From a virus: DNA of 64,000 nt. This document shows, one piece after another, positions 17,001-24,424 of the stretch. Positions within the stretch are counted from its first letter, which is position 1, and every line of letters starts with the position of its first letter. The stretch covers positions 1-64,000 of IMG/VR virus record IMGVR_UViG_3300005936_000001, one strand, 5' to 3'. The notes below the pieces were generated by a model. It saw only the letters and a list, made by a program, of their open reading frames with translations, made no database searches and was not told the origin of the DNA. The position numbers and the translations under genes are program-made.

Positions 17001-17360
17001 CACACTGTTACAAGTACAGGATCAGTAACGCTAAGTGCATGGAACCATGTTGTATTGACCAGAATAGGGTCAACTCTTTACTTATATTTAAATAATTCTA
17101 GCGATTCTATTTCCGACTCTGATAATATTACAACTGCAAAAGACCTTTATATTGGAGCCAACCCCGGTGGTAATAATGTGACTGGTCAAATGGACGAAGT
17201 AGGCGCATGGATAGGACACGGCATGTCACAAGCAGAAGTTCAAGCACTTTATAATTCCGCAACCGGTGCATACTGGATAGACCATGCTATAAGTAGCTCT
17301 TCTTCAGAAGAAATAACAAGCAGTACTTCAGACACAATATCCAGTTCCACTATAACTTAA
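14043..17360 (+). CDS. Modular adhesin with three LamG/concanavalin-like domains
   Basis: 1105 aa. Residues 1-93 are a diverged attachment domain (LHKQGGLKAERGHL... SWRKLKLNKF). A Ser linker with LGITSSS and EGITSS repeats follows to about 318. Then come three homologous lectin-like domains at about 321-543, 580-820 and 862-1083. Each begins W-T-A-N-x4-L-x-x-L/F-D, then VAYWKAED.xDS..SHTLTN, with an internal GTGDF.IS.W..P strand, WNH/WYH, and an ending EV.ALYNS.TG.YY. This is the standard LamG layout for glycan binding. No Shine-Dalgarno site is visible; a palindrome takes its place. It is the last adhesin before the glycosyltransferase island. Confidence 0.8.
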   Translation: MAINFKLHKQGGLKAERGHLSKNNWERVRRRATSSLDGYMDAEQYRRCTQVDPPAYFDSTGLPGQWALTTGYYYECVNTDSWRKLKLNKFYEMSSSSSTEVLTTSSSNSSSSSSSSSSSSNSSSSSSSSSSSNSSSSSSNSSSSSSSSSSSSSSSSSSNPLSTSSSSSNSSSSSSSSSSSSSSSSSLGITSSSSSSSSSSSSSSLGITSSSSSSSSLGITSSSSSSSSLGITSSSSSLGITSSSSSLGITSSSSSSSSTSSERITSSTSSSSSSTSSEGFSASESSSSTPSSERITSSTSSEGITSSTSSEGLTSSSSPADDTWTANNLTLQPFDSSLVTYWNLEDVEDSFASHTLTNNSSVSFANAGIHDNCATTSGANWLSVANHADFQFGTGDFAISIWIHPESTANGNFFLGITNTNELGLLCFVENTTLKCFLGNGTWAQGSAVSAVTQNVWNHLMLYRESGTYKVRVNDVEKISFVFGGAFDDTDAPLTLGKWDFTSEYFTGKIDEVSIWKGSPLDTNSHTALYNSGTGSYYKGPAYSSSSSSEGITSSSSSSEGITSSSSSSEGITSSSSPADDTWTANDAILRPLDSDMVAYWKAEDLTDSVNSHTLTNVNSTTFTAGKHNNAFTLNGSTQYLYTADAADLRFGTGDFTISTWFYMDELPTADPYSAYISGIYNKWYNDATNENGYALLIINGNTTPVMSFSYYNAGFVGVSSSTEILVDTWYHTVVTRVSGTITIYVNAVAGSSPLSFSGNLGDSGRAFELGTQYVSNTRSRLLNGQIDQLSIHKGHGMSLTEVQALYNSNTGSYYKGPAYSSSSSSEEITSSTSSSSEGITSSTSSTSEGITSSSISSDNPESQHWTANGNILGRLNDDMVAYWKAEDIEDSINSHTLTNVGSATYTSGKHNNAFTLNGSSQYLNVASSGLLPGTGDFTYSFWVYPTVNATVIMFATDSASYGGFYIAMVALKIEVATSAAASAPWHTVTSTGSVTLSAWNHVVLTRIGSTLYLYLNNSSDSISDSDNITTAKDLYIGANPGGNNVTGQMDEVGAWIGHGMSQAEVQALYNSATGAYWIDHAISSSSSEEITSSTSDTISSSTIT
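14330..15000 (+). repeat. Poly-Ser tract with near-perfect LGITSS repeats
   Basis: Between about 14590 and 14800 the unit TTCATTAGGAATAACAAG plus varying numbers of TTCAAGCAG recurs six times almost without change, so this expansion is recent. It encodes SSSLGITSSSS modules. Confidence 0.85.
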
Positions 17361-17400
17361 CTAACTTAATTGGAGAACTTCAGGAGGCTCGTAGACTGTA

Positions 17401-18393
17401 ATGGAAAGAGGAATTGTTTTTTATATAGCGGGATTTGGAATCAACTATCTTATTCCAACAGCCCTTCTAACCTTAAGAAGGCACTACAAGGGCCCCATCT
17501 GTTTTATAACAGACCCTGGCTTCTCACCTATTATCACAGCCCGGATAAACGAGCTCCCCGATACATTCTGTATAGAGGACGAGCTAAGGCACGGGCTGGG
17601 TCTTAAACGTATAGACCTGTGGTGCAGGAAAGCTTACCACCACATAGACCAGTATCCTTTCGATGTAAACCTGTATTACGATCTCGACCATATCTGGATG
17701 TCTGAATTCGATTATTCTATATTTGACCTTATAGAGAAGCACGGGCTGGTATGCACTTCCGCTAACAATACTCCGGGACAATGCAGTAGAAAGAAAAGAG
17801 AGGCTGAGAAATGTATAGGGGAGAAACTGCCTTTCTTCCACGCTATCAACGGAGGGTGCGCGGGGGCTGTAAAGAAATCCGATCAGGCGTATATGTGGAC
17901 GGATATGATAAGTAAGACCTATAAGAACAACTACCTGCACAGAAACCCCGAAGAGTTCGCGATGTGTATCCTTAAAGCACAGGGGCATGCAGGGACAGCC
18001 TCCTATCATTGGAGCATGCCTATTAACTCTAAATTCATAAAAGATGGAATAAATACAAAAAATCTCAATTCACCTCTTGCAATTCACTGTGTACGTGGTA
18101 CATTTAATAAGCTGAAAATGTGGCGTGATATATGTCAGGAAGCTTTAGAGAATGATTTCATGGGTTTTCATACATATTACACTGAATATAACAAGGCCGG
18201 TAATAAAACGGTACAAAAACTTTACAGGGGAATTGAGAATGTCAGAAACAAAAGGTGTGATATATCTAAGTCAGGGAACGAAGTGTGTGACAAGGGCGCT
18301 TGTATCGATCTACTCCCTCCGACAGCATTATCAGGGTCCGATAACTGTACTCACAGTAGCGACTCAACCGGAGTGGTTACCGGGTCTTCTTAA
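17401..18393 (+). CDS. Glycosyltransferase-like protein (GT-A/GT8-like)
   Basis: 330 aa. The N-terminus (IVFYIAGFGINYLIPTALLTLRRHYKGP) matches the start of the next protein (VIYLSQGTKCVTRALVSIYSLRQHYQGP), so the two are tandem paralogues. FDVNLYYDLDHIWM supplies a D-x-D at the expected place, and HAINGGCAGAVKKSD resembles the N-T/G-G-x-x-G loop of GT8-like enzymes. A nucleotide-sugar transferase is likely. The donor is unknown. The last 155 bases overlap the next gene in another frame, and that tail looks like unselected sequence, so the stop may have been lost or a frameshift may have occurred. AGGAGG lies 13 bases before the ATG. Confidence 0.6.
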   Translation: MERGIVFYIAGFGINYLIPTALLTLRRHYKGPICFITDPGFSPIITARINELPDTFCIEDELRHGLGLKRIDLWCRKAYHHIDQYPFDVNLYYDLDHIWMSEFDYSIFDLIEKHGLVCTSANNTPGQCSRKKREAEKCIGEKLPFFHAINGGCAGAVKKSDQAYMWTDMISKTYKNNYLHRNPEEFAMCILKAQGHAGTASYHWSMPINSKFIKDGINTKNLNSPLAIHCVRGTFNKLKMWRDICQEALENDFMGFHTYYTEYNKAGNKTVQKLYRGIENVRNKRCDISKSGNEVCDKGACIDLLPPTALSGSDNCTHSSDSTGVVTGSS

Positions 18394-19738
18394 AGAATTT
18401 AACTGCGATATGCTGGAACTTGAAAACAACGGAACCAGACCTCTGGTCCGTAAAGCTCAGCTCTGGCGTAATACTCCCTACGACCTTACCTTATTTTTAG
18501 ATGCCGACACACTTGTTGTCGCTCCTATAGACGAATACTTCGATAAAATCAAAGAGTACACTTTCTGCACAGGGGAATTTGCGGGCTGGAAGACTAAGGG
18601 CGGTACTATGAGTAAGCGTATCCGGAGTTTCGGAAAGCTTGTACCGGATTATGTTAAACCGGCTCTCGAATACGGTAAAGCCACTAACACAGGAATATTC
18701 GGATTTACAAGAGATGCCGCTATCCTGGAAGAGTGGGAATGGATAACCCGCGAGGGGGCTCAGTATAACCGTATCCCCGACGAGGTAGGCTGTCAGATGC
18801 TTCTTCCTCGATATAAACATTGGCTTGCTCCTGTACAGTGGGGTGTCAGTGTTAAGATGTCTACAGAGAAACATTACGAAGATATGAAGATAGTTCACTA
18901 CCACGGCAGGAAACATGCCGGAGAGTGGGAGCTGTGCGCTCTGTGGAAACAGGCTTACTGGGGTCTTCGTAATAACCATCCGGACTATGCAGGTCCTCTG
19001 GGACAGGGGCTGGGGGACAGGAGATTTACCAGATATATTAAAGCTATCAACAAAAAAGATGTTACTGTCGTATCTGCAGTCAATCAGAAGTATCTCCCTA
19101 AACTCAAACATAATTATCCTATGTGGATGAAGACAGAAGGTATTATGGAACATCCTATGATACTTTTCGTAAATGGAGTAACCGAAGAAGACCTTTCCTT
19201 CCTTAATAGAAACGTAAAAATAATTCAATGGGATATGCCCGAGGCTGCTAATACAAGAGAACTTATGTTGAGTGCTTTTGTATTCGGAACAGCAGAACAT
19301 GTCACTTCGAAGTATTGGTTGAAAGTGGATTGTGATACAACCCCTAAACCTCTTCCGGGATATGCATTCGGATATAAATTAATCCTTCCCGAAAAGGCCT
19401 GGTCGAAATCTATTGTCGGACATAGATGCGGATACACTAAAAGTAAGAAGGGATATGTTAAAAAACATTTCTTAAATATACTCGATGAATGGTGGAAAGA
19501 TAAGATGGGAGAAGAACCTATATTTCCACTGGATATACCTTATAAAAGTAGACACGGTCATAAGAGGCTTGCTTCTTATATATGTCTTCATAAGTCGGAG
19601 TTTGTCCGTAAATGCGCTTCTTTATTCGGAGACAGACTCCCGGTACCCAGCCATGATACAACCCTATGGTATATGGCTGAAAGAATGTCGGACGAATCAT
19701 GGGGCAGAATGAACTTTAAAAAACATTTTCAACCATAA
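18239..19738 (+). CDS. Two-domain glycosyltransferase-like protein
   Basis: 499 aa from the ATG at 18239. An earlier start at 18152 has no ribosome site and lies deep in the previous gene. Domain 1 (about 1-270) has LWRNTPYDLTLFLDADTLVV, with the D-x-D metal/nucleotide-sugar motif, followed by ATNTGIFGFTRD and a late HYHGRKHAGEW. Domain 2 (about 280-499) opens VTVVSAVNQKYLPKLKHNY and contains KYWLKVDCDTTPK, a second D-x-D-like motif. Two GT-A-like modules in one chain would allow sequential sugar transfer. It is part of a run of carbohydrate genes inside the structural region. Confidence 0.65.
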   Translation: MSETKGVIYLSQGTKCVTRALVSIYSLRQHYQGPITVLTVATQPEWLPGLLKEFNCDMLELENNGTRPLVRKAQLWRNTPYDLTLFLDADTLVVAPIDEYFDKIKEYTFCTGEFAGWKTKGGTMSKRIRSFGKLVPDYVKPALEYGKATNTGIFGFTRDAAILEEWEWITREGAQYNRIPDEVGCQMLLPRYKHWLAPVQWGVSVKMSTEKHYEDMKIVHYHGRKHAGEWELCALWKQAYWGLRNNHPDYAGPLGQGLGDRRFTRYIKAINKKDVTVVSAVNQKYLPKLKHNYPMWMKTEGIMEHPMILFVNGVTEEDLSFLNRNVKIIQWDMPEAANTRELMLSAFVFGTAEHVTSKYWLKVDCDTTPKPLPGYAFGYKLILPEKAWSKSIVGHRCGYTKSKKGYVKKHFLNILDEWWKDKMGEEPIFPLDIPYKSRHGHKRLASYICLHKSEFVRKCASLFGDRLPVPSHDTTLWYMAERMSDESWGRMNFKKHFQP

Positions 19739-19748
19739 AGGAAAAGTA

Positions 19749-20963
19749 ATGGATAAGAATCTATCAAAACAAGGAAACAAGATGCAGACTCGCTATTCTA
19801 TGATTACGAGAATAAGCGATCTGGAGGTCTGTAAGGAGATTGTCAAGGGAGTTGGTAAATACTCCCCCGAGATACTGGAGTCTAATGAATACGACGCCCT
19901 ACAGCGCTTAAACGGCTTAAAAGGGCTGCAACAGCTTTGGCTCCCCTACTCTACCAGAATATATACAGCATATGCAGGAGAACCTATCACTAAGGGCTGT
20001 CTATCACACAGCGATGCTAAGAAACAATTGGAAAATATTTTCAAATCTTTACAGAAAGTAAAGATGATACATAGAGATATAATTCCTAGAAATATAGTGG
20101 TACTGAATGGGAAACTTACTCTACTTGATTTTACATGGGCTTATTTTAAGGGCTGTATATTCAAGAGTATCGAGGACTTTCCTAAACATCTGGGCAGAGG
20201 ATATAAAGCTAAGGGTAAATTTGATGATGAATATTCTCTGAATAAGATTCTGGAAAACTTCTTTCCTAAAGATAAGGAACTGGATAAAATACGTAATAAG
20301 ATTAAAAAGATAGGAGTAGGGGAGTATAAGGATGGAAACTCTACGAAAGTCGGATACACCTGTCAACCTATACCTTTCGCTCCGCTGGATAGAGAGATTC
20401 CTTATCATAAAAAACAGTGTATCTCTGAGTATCAGCTTATCAAAGACGATCTGATAAAGACAGAGGTCGATCCAGCATGGGTTCTGGATATAGGTTCTAA
20501 TATCGGATACATCTGTTTTAAATTCGCAGAGGATTTTAAAACAGGAGTTATAGGTATCGAAAAGGATGAGCCCAGCTGGTCTGTAGCAAAGAGTCTTGTA
20601 GATTACTATGAGGTTCCCGATGTCAGTTTCCTTAACGGGGATTCATTGGAATACGTCCATAATATGGACCACAAGGTTGATGTCGCTATCATGCTGAATG
20701 TACATATGTGGATATGGAAACAGCACGGAGAAGAAAAGGTTAAAGAGATGATGCGGGAGTTGTCGGAGAAAGTGGGAGTTCTGTATTTTCAGACAGCCCA
20801 TAAAGAATCCGGGGGAATGTTCATTCTTAAACATCTTAAGAACGCTCGGGATATCGAAGGGTATTTAAAAGAGTGTGGATTCGGTAATGTTAAAAAGATC
20901 AATGTCACCAAAGGACATAGAGGAAAACGGATCATGTACAGATGTAGTAAGGAGGCTGTATGA
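19749..20963 (+). CDS. Kinase-like / SAM methyltransferase fusion
   Basis: 404 aa. Residues 1-190 look like a compact protein-kinase-fold domain: KMIHRDIIPRNIVVLNGKLTLLDFTWA gives the catalytic H-R-D-x4-N loop and a D-F metal motif (DFT in place of DFG), as in small lipopolysaccharide-kinase-like proteins. Residues about 230-404 form a Rossmann methyltransferase: WVLDIGSNIGYICF (SAM motif I), GIEKDEPS (motif II acidic residue), FLNGDSLEY, then AIMLNVHMW. The E. coli chain-length regulator WbdD also joins a methyltransferase to a kinase, in the opposite order. Capping of a glycan by methyl and phosphate is a reasonable guess. It overlaps the next gene by ATGA. Confidence 0.65.
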   Translation: MDKNLSKQGNKMQTRYSMITRISDLEVCKEIVKGVGKYSPEILESNEYDALQRLNGLKGLQQLWLPYSTRIYTAYAGEPITKGCLSHSDAKKQLENIFKSLQKVKMIHRDIIPRNIVVLNGKLTLLDFTWAYFKGCIFKSIEDFPKHLGRGYKAKGKFDDEYSLNKILENFFPKDKELDKIRNKIKKIGVGEYKDGNSTKVGYTCQPIPFAPLDREIPYHKKQCISEYQLIKDDLIKTEVDPAWVLDIGSNIGYICFKFAEDFKTGVIGIEKDEPSWSVAKSLVDYYEVPDVSFLNGDSLEYVHNMDHKVDVAIMLNVHMWIWKQHGEEKVKEMMRELSEKVGVLYFQTAHKESGGMFILKHLKNARDIEGYLKECGFGNVKKINVTKGHRGKRIMYRCSKEAV

Positions 20964-21652
20964 ACATATCAGTAGTCATACCTACAATAAATAGAGTGGA
21001 TCTTCTTAAGGAATGTCTGGAACCTCTGGTCAGGAACAGAGAAGTATTCCAGCACATTCTAATAGTGGATAACGGCAAACAGGATATATCTGATCTGCCT
21101 AATATACATACTAATAGTATACTCCTCACAACAACATCCAGAAATCTCGGAGCGGGCGGAAGCTTCAATCTGGGATTTAATGTTATGAAGAGGGAAGCGG
21201 ACTGGGTTCTTTTACTGAACGACGATATTGTGTTATCCGACGAAACAGTAGTAGCCCTCCCAGCCCTGTTAGAAAAGTATGCTGATAAATGGTTACTGGT
21301 AGGGACATGTTCCTACTGTTCGTTTGCAGTGAACGTGGAGTGTCTGGAGCATATGGAGTACGACGAGGGGCTGTACTTTGATGAAGCATTCTATCCGGCA
21401 TACTGTGAAGATGTGGATTTTGAATGGCGGATGAAGCTTATTGATAAATCTAAGATTGTAAAAAATCTGAAAGGGCTGGACCCTGCTGTATATCGCAGGA
21501 AGGGAAGCTCTTCTAAAGATCCGTCTTTAAGGAAATACGGTAAAGTACGGAAGTATTTTGTAGAGAAGTGGGGCGGAGGACCCCGACATCCTAAATACAA
21601 AATACCTTTCAACGGTAAACGGGAATGGCCAGAGAAAATAACAAAGGAGTAA
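20960..21652 (+). CDS. Family 2 glycosyltransferase
   Basis: 230 aa with the classical GT2 opening MNISVVIPTINRVDLLKECL, a strand ILIVDNGK, then NLGAGGSFNLGF and DWVLLLNDDIVLSDE carrying the acidic nucleotide-sugar motif (N-D-D). AYCEDVDFEWRMKL follows, where GT2 enzymes place their catalytic base (E-D-x-D). This is most like rhamnosyl- or galactofuranosyl-type enzymes. It is shorter than many GT2 proteins and has no membrane segment, so it is probably a soluble cytoplasmic transferase acting with its neighbours. Confidence 0.8.
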   Translation: MNISVVIPTINRVDLLKECLEPLVRNREVFQHILIVDNGKQDISDLPNIHTNSILLTTTSRNLGAGGSFNLGFNVMKREADWVLLLNDDIVLSDETVVALPALLEKYADKWLLVGTCSYCSFAVNVECLEHMEYDEGLYFDEAFYPAYCEDVDFEWRMKLIDKSKIVKNLKGLDPAVYRRKGSSSKDPSLRKYGKVRKYFVEKWGGGPRHPKYKIPFNGKREWPEKITKE

Positions 21653-21656
21653 TAAA

Positions 21657-22046
21657 ATGAATGTGATATATCAACTGTATAATAGAATGAATCAACCTAT
21701 AAAGTATAAAGGACAGTTAAATAAAGGGGATATTGTTTTTACTACTAATACAGATAGATCACACCCTTTTTCAGTTATGAGTCTTAAAGTAAATACAGGA
21801 ATCATTAAGGGGGAGAATGAAAGTTATAACATAATGTTTAAAGAAGGAACGGGCTGGCGTTTAGAAAACTATTGGATTGATACATCTGGTTGGAATAATA
21901 TAGTTACTCCACCGACATTTAACTATGACTTTAATAATACCACTATTACTTATAGCACCTCTGTTATGGCTACCACCCAATATACTAATCCGAATTATAC
22001 AACGGCGCACGTAGCCCCGACATACGTCGCCACCACTGCAAGCTAA
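21657..22046 (+). CDS. Hypothetical 129-aa protein, possible fibre accessory
   Basis: Beta-like N-terminal part (YQLYNRMNQPIKYKGQLNKGDIVF) ending in FKEGTGWRLENYWI, faintly like the G-x-GWRR-x-E end of the adhesin attachment domain. The last 40 residues are Thr/Asn/Tyr rich. It lies between two glycosyltransferase genes and could be an acceptor or a small virion protein. I cannot assign it. Confidence 0.55.
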   Translation: MNVIYQLYNRMNQPIKYKGQLNKGDIVFTTNTDRSHPFSVMSLKVNTGIIKGENESYNIMFKEGTGWRLENYWIDTSGWNNIVTPPTFNYDFNNTTITYSTSVMATTQYTNPNYTTAHVAPTYVATTAS

Positions 22047-22057
22047 AGGAATTTGAG

Positions 22058-22804
22058 ATGAATAAACACATAATGGTCTGTGTACAATGCCATTTCTACC
22101 AGAGGCGTCTGTGCTGGATGCTTTCGTCGATGATGCAGCAGGATCTTCCGGAAGATATGCATATATCTATGTCGGTAGCCTATGTATCCGGAACAGGGAA
22201 TCCTGAAACAGAGGCTGTTATCGATACATTCCGAAAAGAAGGAATGGATGTAAGGGGAGTACCTTATCCGAATATAGACGAATTTCAATACAGGGGCTGG
22301 ACACGTAATAAACAGCTGGATGAATGTGATGCAGATTGGATTCTATTCGCTGACTGTGATATGGTGTATCCGCCTAACTTCTTTAAAGTAATGTACGAAC
22401 AGCTTAATCTGGATAAGTATAAGGATAACCCGCATTGCTTACATAGTCGGAGATTCTCAACAACTCTCGATGAAACAGAGGCCTTGGTAAATAAATATAA
22501 ATACCCCTGCGTTATTCCAGATACGTGTGGGCAGATAAAGGTATTACCGGGGAAGAAGAAATCTAATATAGGGGCTGGGTTCTGTCAGCTTGCTAATGTA
22601 GAAATATTAAAGAATAGTAAACATCCCTGGTATTGTGTTCCGGGGAAGAAGATCGATTACTCTTATTCTAAATATCATAAGACAAAATCAGATATGCATT
22701 TTCGACGCAGATTGAAATCGGAGAAAATTCCATTACCCTTGCAATATCATGCACAGCACGTTCGATCAAATACAAACAAAAAACAGATATATACACAAAG
22801 GTAA
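22058..22804 (+). CDS. Glycosyltransferase (GT-A type)
   Basis: 248 aa. The beginning HIMVCVQCHFYQRRLCWMLSSMM resembles GT2-like enzymes that start V-x-x-x-F-x-R-x-x-x-x-x-L-x-S-x-x. RGWTRNKQLDECDADWILFADCDMVYPPNFF contains a substrate loop (RNxxLD) and the D-x-D motif (DCD). GAGFCQLANVEILK fits the acceptor loop. A clear Shine-Dalgarno AAAGGAA precedes it. This is another member of the island, probably transferring one sugar to the same or a sequential acceptor. Confidence 0.7.
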   Translation: MNKHIMVCVQCHFYQRRLCWMLSSMMQQDLPEDMHISMSVAYVSGTGNPETEAVIDTFRKEGMDVRGVPYPNIDEFQYRGWTRNKQLDECDADWILFADCDMVYPPNFFKVMYEQLNLDKYKDNPHCLHSRRFSTTLDETEALVNKYKYPCVIPDTCGQIKVLPGKKKSNIGAGFCQLANVEILKNSKHPWYCVPGKKIDYSYSKYHKTKSDMHFRRRLKSEKIPLPLQYHAQHVRSNTNKKQIYTQR

Positions 22805-22808
22805 ATAA

Positions 22809-23381
22809 ATGAAGATACCGATAGGAATAACAGGAGGACTAGGGGCCGGTAAAGATACACTGGCTGATTTCTTAATTAAACAGGTTCCGGAGATGTTTCA
22901 TAAATATTCGTTCGCCAAACCTATTAAGGATATAGCGAGAACATTCGGATTTACAGAAAATCAACTATATGTTCTGGAAGATAAACAGAGAGTGGATGAT
23001 TTCTGGGAAATTACTCCTAGAGAGTTTCTGCAGAAAGTGGGGACGGAATTATTTCGGGATAATTTCAGGCAGGATGTATGGATTAAATTCGCGGAAAAAG
23101 AATTAAGAGAACATTCTGATAAACATCTTCTGATACCGGACACACGCTTCCCTAACGAAGCTGAATTTATACATAAACACGGAGGGATGATTATAAAGAT
23201 AGTTCGTAATACAGGAGACTATATGGAAAGTAGAAAACATGTTAGTGAGGATGGGCTGGATGAAGACTTGATCGATCTGACAGTTGATAATAATGGATTG
23301 ATGAATCTTTTATCAGGGGTAGCTTTTGAAATAAGTGGTTTTATTAAACAAAAGGAAATGAAAGATGGCACGGATGCTTAG
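22809..23381 (+). CDS. Deoxynucleoside monophosphate kinase-like protein
   Basis: 190 aa with a P-loop at the N-terminus (ITGGLGAGKDTLADFL, G-x4-GKD/T). YSFAKPIKDIARTFGF and TPREFLQKVGTELFRDNFRQDVW follow, as in T4 gp1-type dNMP kinases, then IPDTRFPNEAEFI with the D-x-R-F-x-N-E block. It would phosphorylate dNMPs for phage DNA synthesis. Its location among glycosyltransferases is notable because T4 uses the same enzyme to feed a hypermodified base that is later glucosylated. Its end overlaps the next gene by 17 bases. Confidence 0.8.
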   Translation: MKIPIGITGGLGAGKDTLADFLIKQVPEMFHKYSFAKPIKDIARTFGFTENQLYVLEDKQRVDDFWEITPREFLQKVGTELFRDNFRQDVWIKFAEKELREHSDKHLLIPDTRFPNEAEFIHKHGGMIIKIVRNTGDYMESRKHVSEDGLDEDLIDLTVDNNGLMNLLSGVAFEISGFIKQKEMKDGTDA

Positions 23382-24360
23382 TTTACAAAAAGACAAAAAC
23401 GATGATACTCAACTACGACACGGGTACGAAAGACACGAGGGTACAGATGTGGGTGATATAACAGCTAATGGAACGTATATGTTCGGACAGGTTTGTCCTT
23501 ACTTCTTTACTAGAGAAGGTAACACTATGTTCCTTGATGGGATGTATAGAGGGTCGACCTGCTTTCTTATAGGTGGAGGACCCAGCCTGCTTAAAGAGGA
23601 TTATCTTAAATTACATAATCCCGGAATACTTACGTTCGGGATGAATAACAGTTCTAAACTTATAAGACCTAATATGTGGTCGAGTGTTGATGACCCTTCC
23701 AGGTTTATCTATTCAACATGGATAGATCCTAAGATAATGAAGTTCATACCTCAGGCGGCTTTTACTAAACCTCTGTGGAAATCTACATTCGTTGATGGAA
23801 AACAAATGTGGGAAGAAGCTTCTATTAAAGTAGGGGATTGTCCTAATGTAGTAGGTTTCCGGCGTAACGAAAAGTTTCAACCGCATCGCTTCCTGACAGA
23901 AGATACAATCAACTGGGGCTGTCATAAGAAGTACGGAGGGTGTCGTTCAGTAATGCTGTCCTCTCTGAGAATCATGTTTATTCTGGGAATACGCAGAGTA
24001 TTTCTGGTGGGAGTAGATCTTAAAATGGATACAGAGCATAAATATTCATTTAACGAAGGTCGTACTAAGGGAGCTATTAAAAATAATAACAGTACATACA
24101 AGCGGATGCTTACAGAATATTTTCCGGCACTTAAACCTGAGTTCGATAAATGGGGCTTCGAAGTATACTGCTGTAATAAAGAAAGCGATGTCTGTAAAAC
24201 ATTTCCACATGTTTCTTTCGAAGATGCTATTAAGACAGCGTCCGGAGAACTGGGTGATGTCGATAAAGAAAAGACGGAGGGTATGTATCTTAAGCTGGAA
24301 GAAAAGCGTAAGAGAGGTGATTGGGAGAACTGTGCCAAGGCTACGGAAGCTATCAAGTAG
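23365..24360 (+). CDS. GGGPSL-motif protein (DUF115 / sialyltransferase-like)
   Basis: 331 aa. STCFLIGGGPSLLKEDYLKL matches the G-x-G-P-S-L nucleotide-binding signature shared by Cst-type sialyltransferases and the DUF115/MAF group. GILTFGMNNSSKLIRPNMWSSVDD continues the Rossmann-like fold. GCRSVMLSSLRIMFILGIRRVFLVGVDL is the second half, ending in a G-x-D-L strand. A CMP-sugar or other nucleotide-sugar transferase acting on glycans or protein is likely, in line with the neighbours. The last 50 residues are a charged helix. The specific activity is unknown. Confidence 0.6.
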   Translation: MARMLSLQKDKNDDTQLRHGYERHEGTDVGDITANGTYMFGQVCPYFFTREGNTMFLDGMYRGSTCFLIGGGPSLLKEDYLKLHNPGILTFGMNNSSKLIRPNMWSSVDDPSRFIYSTWIDPKIMKFIPQAAFTKPLWKSTFVDGKQMWEEASIKVGDCPNVVGFRRNEKFQPHRFLTEDTINWGCHKKYGGCRSVMLSSLRIMFILGIRRVFLVGVDLKMDTEHKYSFNEGRTKGAIKNNNSTYKRMLTEYFPALKPEFDKWGFEVYCCNKESDVCKTFPHVSFEDAIKTASGELGDVDKEKTEGMYLKLEEKRKRGDWENCAKATEAIK

Positions 24361-24391
24361 TTGTATTATTCCAAACTTAGTGTTATTGTAA

Positions 24392-24407
24392 AGTCTATGA
24401 TTAGACT
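24392..24407. promoter_or_regulatory. Inverted repeat AGTCTA-TGAT-TAGACT
   Basis: Six-base perfect arms with a 4-base spacer, 17 bases before the ATG of the B12/radical SAM gene. The arms equal the outer arms of the 18-bp palindrome after the same gene (25687-25704). A weak promoter-like TTGTAT-N17-TATTGT lies at 24361-24389. Confidence 0.45.
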
Positions 24408-24424
24408 GTAAAGGATTGACAAAA

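Noticed and set aside
8299-17360. Diversity-generating retroelement acting on the lectin domains
   Set aside because: No reverse transcriptase, template repeat or adenine-biased variable repeat is visible in the window.
17370-17606. 78-aa plus-strand open frame at the start of the glycosyltransferase
   Set aside because: Shadow of the 330-aa gene in another frame with Arg-rich, unselected sequence.
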